A stretch of 64,000 nt of DNA, taken from DAOSXA01 sp964526835. Its GTDB lineage: Bacteria > Zixibacteria > MSB-5A5 > GN15 > FEB-12. This document shows, one piece after another, positions 60,419-64,000 of the stretch. Made by a program: the position numbers and the translations under genes. The DNA is taken from positions 1 to 64,000 of the forward strand of contig CAZGMK010000010.1 in NCBI GenBank assembly GCA_964526835.1. The letters run 5' to 3'. Numbering within the stretch: position 1 is the first letter of the stretch; each line of letters starts with the position of its first letter. Below the pieces are notes generated by a model. That model saw nothing but the letters and a program-made list of their open reading frames with translations. It was not told the DNA's origin and did no database searches.

Positions 60419-63400
60419 GTATCACCAGTGTCGCGGTAAAGCGCCCTATCGCCACGACCATGGTGTTTCTAATCATCATCGTCCTGGGTGTGATGGGTTT
60501 CAGGTTCCTTCCGGTGGATCTGCTGCCGCCGATCGAGTACCCGATACTTAGTATCTCGGCCTCGTACCCGAATGTCGGCCCCGAGGAGATCGAGACAATC
60601 ATCACCGATCGAGTGGAGAACGCCGTGGCCGGCGTCCCCGGACTGGTCGAGATTCGTTCGACTTCCGCCGAGGGGCGCAGTCGGGTTCGCCTCGAATTCG
60701 CCCAGGGCGCCGACGTCAACGCGGCGGCCAATGATGTACGAGCGGCGCTCGACCGCATTCGAGACGGCTTCCCGCCCGAAGTGGAGTCCCCGCGCATATG
60801 GAAGTTCGACCCCGACAATTTCCCGGTCGTGATCATGGGCGCGCAATCATCCCGCCCCATGGATGAGCTGACCCTTATCCTCGAACGGGAAATCGCTCAG
60901 AGATTCGAGCAGCTGCCAGGTGTCGGTTCTATTGATGTCTGGGGCGGGCTTTACCGCGAAATCCAGGTACAGCTCATGCGCGATCGCCTGGCCTCCAGCA
61001 ATCTTTCAGCGGATGATGTCCGAGCTGCACTGCAACGCGAAAATGTAACCCTTCCCGGCGGCGACATGCGCGAGGGGATCAGCGACATCTATGTGCGGAC
61101 CAAGGGTGAGTACGAATCACTGGGTCAGATTGCCCGGACAATCATAACTGTCGTAGACGGCCACCCGATCCGCGTGGGCGATGTGGCCGAAGTCGTGGAT
61201 GGTTACGAGGATATCAATCGCATCGTCCAGATCGACGGCCGTCCGATGGTACGGCTGGGTATTCGCAAGCAGTCGGGCGCCAACACGGTCAGGGTGGCCG
61301 AACAGGTACGCGATGTAATGCACCAAATCAACCGGGAGCGGGACGATGTCAACCTGATCATGGTCATCGACCAAAGCGATTTCATCCAGAATTCGATTGA
61401 CAATGTCAAGCAGTCGGCTTTCTTCGGCGGGCTGCTGGCCATCTTCATACTATATCTTTTCCTGCGCAACGGCTCGACCACCTTCATAATCGCCCTCTCC
61501 ATTCCCATATCGATAGTCGCCACTTTCGGGCTGCTGTACTTCAACGGTCTGACCCTCAACCAGATGAGTTTCGGCGGGCTGGCGCTGGGAATAGGATTGA
61601 TTGTCGATAACGCCATAGTCGTGCTCGAAAACATCGTGCGATTGCGAGAGGGCCGGCATTCACTGGAGGAGAGCGCCCTCACCGGGACCCGGCAGGTGAC
61701 CGGGGCTATCGTAGCCTCGACGCTTACGACGTCCATCATCTTCCTGCCGGTCGTGTTCATGCAGACGATCTCGAGCATGCTCTTCAGCGAACTTGCCATG
61801 GTGGTTGTTTTCGCTCTCCTGTGCTCGCTACTGGTAGCCCTGACTCTGGTACCCATGCTCGCCAGCCGGTACCTTACCATCCCACCCGGCGGCCGCAGCG
61901 GTGATGATCGCTGGGCTCGTATCGGCCGGTGGTTCGAGCGCTTTGAGGCCCGCTATGCCGACTTTCTCGGCAAGGCTATGCGAAACAAGAAGATCGTCTT
62001 CGGCGTTACGGCTGCACTGCTGATGGGCGCCCTGCTGCTGTGGCCGCTGATACCGGTGGAGCTGGCCCCCCAGACCGATGCCGACGAGATCGATGTCGAT
62101 CTGGTGATGGCCCAGGGTACCAACATCGCGGTCGTCAGTCGCTATCTGAGCGAGCTCGAGCAGATGGTGCGGGGTGTGGTTCCCATGGACCAGGTGCGTC
62201 ACGTCAGCACCCAGATCCGCCCGGGGAACGCCGAAGTAGAAATCTCACTTAAGAGCGCCGATGAACGCACGATCAATAGCTTCGCGCTGGCCGATCGGAT
62301 TCGCCGCGAGGTCACCGGCAAGATTCCTGGGGCGGATATCCGGGTTTCGGCGCAGTCAGGCCTGTGGATGTTGCGACGGCTGTTCGGCTCCGGTGGCAGC
62401 GAGGCGGTTCAAATCGAATTGCGGGGCTATGACCTGGCCATGGCCGACCAACTGGCGAACCAGATGAAGAAGATCATCGAGGGTATTCCCGAGATAGCTG
62501 ATGTCAGGATCAGTCGCCGTGAAGGACGCCCGGAGCAGAATCTGGTTATCGATCGCGAGAAGATAGCTGACCTTGGCCTTTCGGTGAACCAGATAGCACA
62601 GGTAATTCAGACCAATGTGGGCGGCAGCCGAGCCGGTGTCTACCGTGAAGGCGGCGAGGAATTCCAGATATCGGTGCGGTTGCAGCCGAAGGACCGTCTG
62701 ACCACCGATGACCTGGACAACGTGGCCATACGGACGCCTGGCGGCGAGATTGTCCCGGTATCGGCCGTAGTCCATTCCGAACGGCGTCGCAGCCCAACCG
62801 AGATACAACGCATCGACGGCCAGCGCGTAACCTATATCACCGCCAACCTGGAAAGCGGAGCGGCGCTGGGTGATGTTGTCGAGAAGCTGTGGCGACACAC
62901 GCGTTCAATGACTGTACCGGCGGGATTCTCGATTGTGTTCGGAGGCGAATACGAAGAACAACAGAAAGCCCAGACCGATTTCATGCTCTCGATTCTGATG
63001 GCCGTGATTCTAATCTACATGGTCATGGCCGCACAGTTCGAACGGTTTCTGGATCCGCTCATCGTCATGGTGGCGGTACCAATGGGTATCATCGGTGTCA
63101 TACCGACACTACTGTTGACGGGTACCACGCTGAACATCCAGAGCCTGATGGGCATTGTTATGCTCATCGGCATCGTCGTGAACAACGCCATCGTCCTGGT
63201 CGACTATATCAACCTCATGCGTCGGGACCATGAGCTTGGCATAACCGACGCCGTGCTTCAGTCGGCGCGCCGCCGTCTCCGGCCGATCCTGATGACCACC
63301 TGTACTACGGTGCTGGGGATGATGCCCCTGGCCTTCGTCATGGGAGCGGGCGGCGAGATTCAGGCAGCCCTGGCGCGAGCGGTCATTGGCGGCTTGACAG

Positions 63401-63480
63401 CATCAACGCTCATCACCCTGATTCTCATACCGGTTACCTATGCCGGTGTGCATAACCTGCTGGCCCGGATTCGGTCATGA
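60415..63480 (+). CDS. RND efflux permease (AcrB/HAE-1-like)
   Basis: 1021 residues with the 12-helix RND plan. TM1 (TTMVFLIIIVLGVMGFRFLPVDLLPPIEYP) is followed by the first large periplasmic loop (FDPDNFPVVIMG and the porter subdomains). The helix with LGIGLIVDNAIVVLENI holds the conserved Asp of the proton relay (D in VDNAIVV), and GIVVNNAIVLVDYIN is the matching motif in the second half. The substrate is unknown; loop residues resemble multidrug exporters of the HAE-1 group. It overlaps the adaptor gene by 4 bases. Confidence 0.95.
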   Translation: MSITSVAVKRPIATTMVFLIIIVLGVMGFRFLPVDLLPPIEYPILSISASYPNVGPEEIETIITDRVENAVAGVPGLVEIRSTSAEGRSRVRLEFAQGADVNAAANDVRAALDRIRDGFPPEVESPRIWKFDPDNFPVVIMGAQSSRPMDELTLILEREIAQRFEQLPGVGSIDVWGGLYREIQVQLMRDRLASSNLSADDVRAALQRENVTLPGGDMREGISDIYVRTKGEYESLGQIARTIITVVDGHPIRVGDVAEVVDGYEDINRIVQIDGRPMVRLGIRKQSGANTVRVAEQVRDVMHQINRERDDVNLIMVIDQSDFIQNSIDNVKQSAFFGGLLAIFILYLFLRNGSTTFIIALSIPISIVATFGLLYFNGLTLNQMSFGGLALGIGLIVDNAIVVLENIVRLREGRHSLEESALTGTRQVTGAIVASTLTTSIIFLPVVFMQTISSMLFSELAMVVVFALLCSLLVALTLVPMLASRYLTIPPGGRSGDDRWARIGRWFERFEARYADFLGKAMRNKKIVFGVTAALLMGALLLWPLIPVELAPQTDADEIDVDLVMAQGTNIAVVSRYLSELEQMVRGVVPMDQVRHVSTQIRPGNAEVEISLKSADERTINSFALADRIRREVTGKIPGADIRVSAQSGLWMLRRLFGSGGSEAVQIELRGYDLAMADQLANQMKKIIEGIPEIADVRISRREGRPEQNLVIDREKIADLGLSVNQIAQVIQTNVGGSRAGVYREGGEEFQISVRLQPKDRLTTDDLDNVAIRTPGGEIVPVSAVVHSERRRSPTEIQRIDGQRVTYITANLESGAALGDVVEKLWRHTRSMTVPAGFSIVFGGEYEEQQKAQTDFMLSILMAVILIYMVMAAQFERFLDPLIVMVAVPMGIIGVIPTLLLTGTTLNIQSLMGIVMLIGIVVNNAIVLVDYINLMRRDHELGITDAVLQSARRRLRPILMTTCTTVLGMMPLAFVMGAGGEIQAALARAVIGGLTASTLITLILIPVTYAGVHNLLARIRS

Positions 63481-63636
63481 GCGGCCCAGGTATGCCGGCC
63501 CGCTGGGCTCTCATTACCTCGCTGCCTGACTGCGGTTGCTGACAGCAGCTTGAGGTCGAGTCGGTCCCGCGCCTTCCGCAGAGCGGAACGTTCGCTTGCC
63601 TGATGCGGTTCTACCTGATTATGGAAGGAGATCGAA

Positions 63637-63960
63637 TTGCGTGAATCAACGGCGGGAATCGCGGCGATTCTCATACTGACTTGCCTTCTCGGCTGCGCCT
63701 CAGCCGGAACTGACATAGCGAATCTGAGAAGCCAGGGAAGTGAGATCAGGGAATATGAAGTGTTCGGTATGGACTGCCCGGGCTGCCAAGGCGGCTTGGA
63801 GAATCTCGTCAACAAGATCCCGGGAGTGATCTCTTCGAAGGCAAACTGGGAGCAACAGCGGCTCTTCGTGGCCATACATCCCGACCAGGAAGTCAGCGAT
63901 GATGTGATCTTCGACACCATCCGTCAGGCCAACTCCACACCCGGTACGCGCCTGGAGTAA
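63637..63960 (+). CDS. HMA-domain lipoprotein
   Basis: 107 residues. A short leader (IAAILILTCLLGC) with lipobox LLGC, then a heavy-metal-associated domain: GMDCPGC (the GMxCxxC metal site), with the beta-alpha-beta pattern to the end (PGVISSKANWEQQRLFVAI). The start is TTG at 63637, with AAGGAG 6 bases before. HMA domains normally lie in the cytoplasm or in P-type ATPases; a lipid-anchored one at the envelope, just after an RND pump, suggests periplasmic metal binding or delivery. The region after the permease stop (63481-63636) has no gene. Confidence 0.8.
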   Translation: MRESTAGIAAILILTCLLGCASAGTDIANLRSQGSEIREYEVFGMDCPGCQGGLENLVNKIPGVISSKANWEQQRLFVAIHPDQEVSDDVIFDTIRQANSTPGTRLE

Positions 63961-63963
63961 CCC

Positions 63964-64000
63964 ATGCCGCACAGCTTAAGACCTGTCAGCATTCTGGTCG
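63964..64000 (+). CDS. Start of a further gene, cut by the window end
   Basis: An ATG at 63964, preceded by GGAG about 6 bases earlier, opens a frame to the window end (MPHSLRPVSILV). It starts 3 bases after the HMA gene's stop, so an operon is likely. Too short to identify. Confidence 0.35.
   Translation, partial: MPHSLRPVSILV

Noticed and set aside
1..64000. CRISPR array, rRNA operon, prophage or transposase genes
   Set aside because: No regularly spaced repeats, rRNA sequence, phage structural genes or transposase motifs could be found in the window.

Overview
The window is a 64 kb piece of a GC-rich, diderm (Gram-negative) bacterial chromosome. Outer-membrane barrels, a TonB-dependent receptor, an RND efflux pair, a Wza-like exporter and many lipobox signal peptides show the cell envelope type. 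A bacillithiol-type deacetylase, a dockerin-like tail on a very large secreted protein, and the lack of recognisable proteobacterial synteny fit the FCB/Zixibacteria part of the tree. That placement is an inference; no rRNA is present to confirm it.

Layout. 0.3-5.8 kb, minus strand: exopolysaccharide genes (sugar-phosphate transferase, an aminotransferase-fold protein without its catalytic lysine, an SLBB-rich export protein). 6.3-10.1 kb, plus: a FadL-like porin, an esterase-fold lipoprotein without a nucleophile serine, and a BshB1-like deacetylase. 10.4-15.3 kb, minus: a TPP riboswitch, a TonB receptor, a Na+/solute symporter and greA, read as a thiamin (or precursor) uptake unit followed by a housekeeping gene. 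15.5-17.6 kb, plus: a TPR lipoprotein and an outer-membrane protein. 17.9-23.9 kb: a C-terminal relic of glycyl-tRNA synthetase, then a two-gene Type III-like restriction-modification cassette whose methylase has a one-base frameshift and a low-GC recognition segment. 23.9-24.4 kb: an apparently non-coding transcription unit with a two-codon ORF. 24.6-29.3 kb: small hypothetical genes, Fe-superoxide dismutase, a nucleoside deoxyribosyltransferase and meaB. 29.3-34.1 kb, minus: recJ, the RNase P RNA, guaB, a coiled-coil zinc-ribbon protein and two tRNAs. 34.4-39.1 kb: a seven-PAS hybrid histidine kinase. 39.6-45.5 kb: a long structured leader and an 1817-residue secreted protein. 45.6-58.3 kb: mixed housekeeping and membrane genes (threonine dehydratase, serpin, polyferredoxin, RidA, RsgA, MCE protein, GH57 glycosidase, CheX/CheY pair, BrkB-like protein, LysE-like exporter, phosphoesterase). 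59-64 kb, plus: RND adaptor and permease, an HMA-domain lipoprotein, and the start of one more gene.

The most unusual signals are: (1) two copies, 15.7 kb apart, of the same arrangement (TTGACW promoter, strong Shine-Dalgarno, ATG-AAR/AGR-stop, then a hairpin), one in the leader of the giant surface protein and one standing alone; (2) several enzyme folds that have lost their key residue; (3) the frameshifted, mosaic methylase next to a broken glyS; and (4) several genes with a promoter almost touching the start codon and no ribosome-binding site, which suggests leaderless translation.
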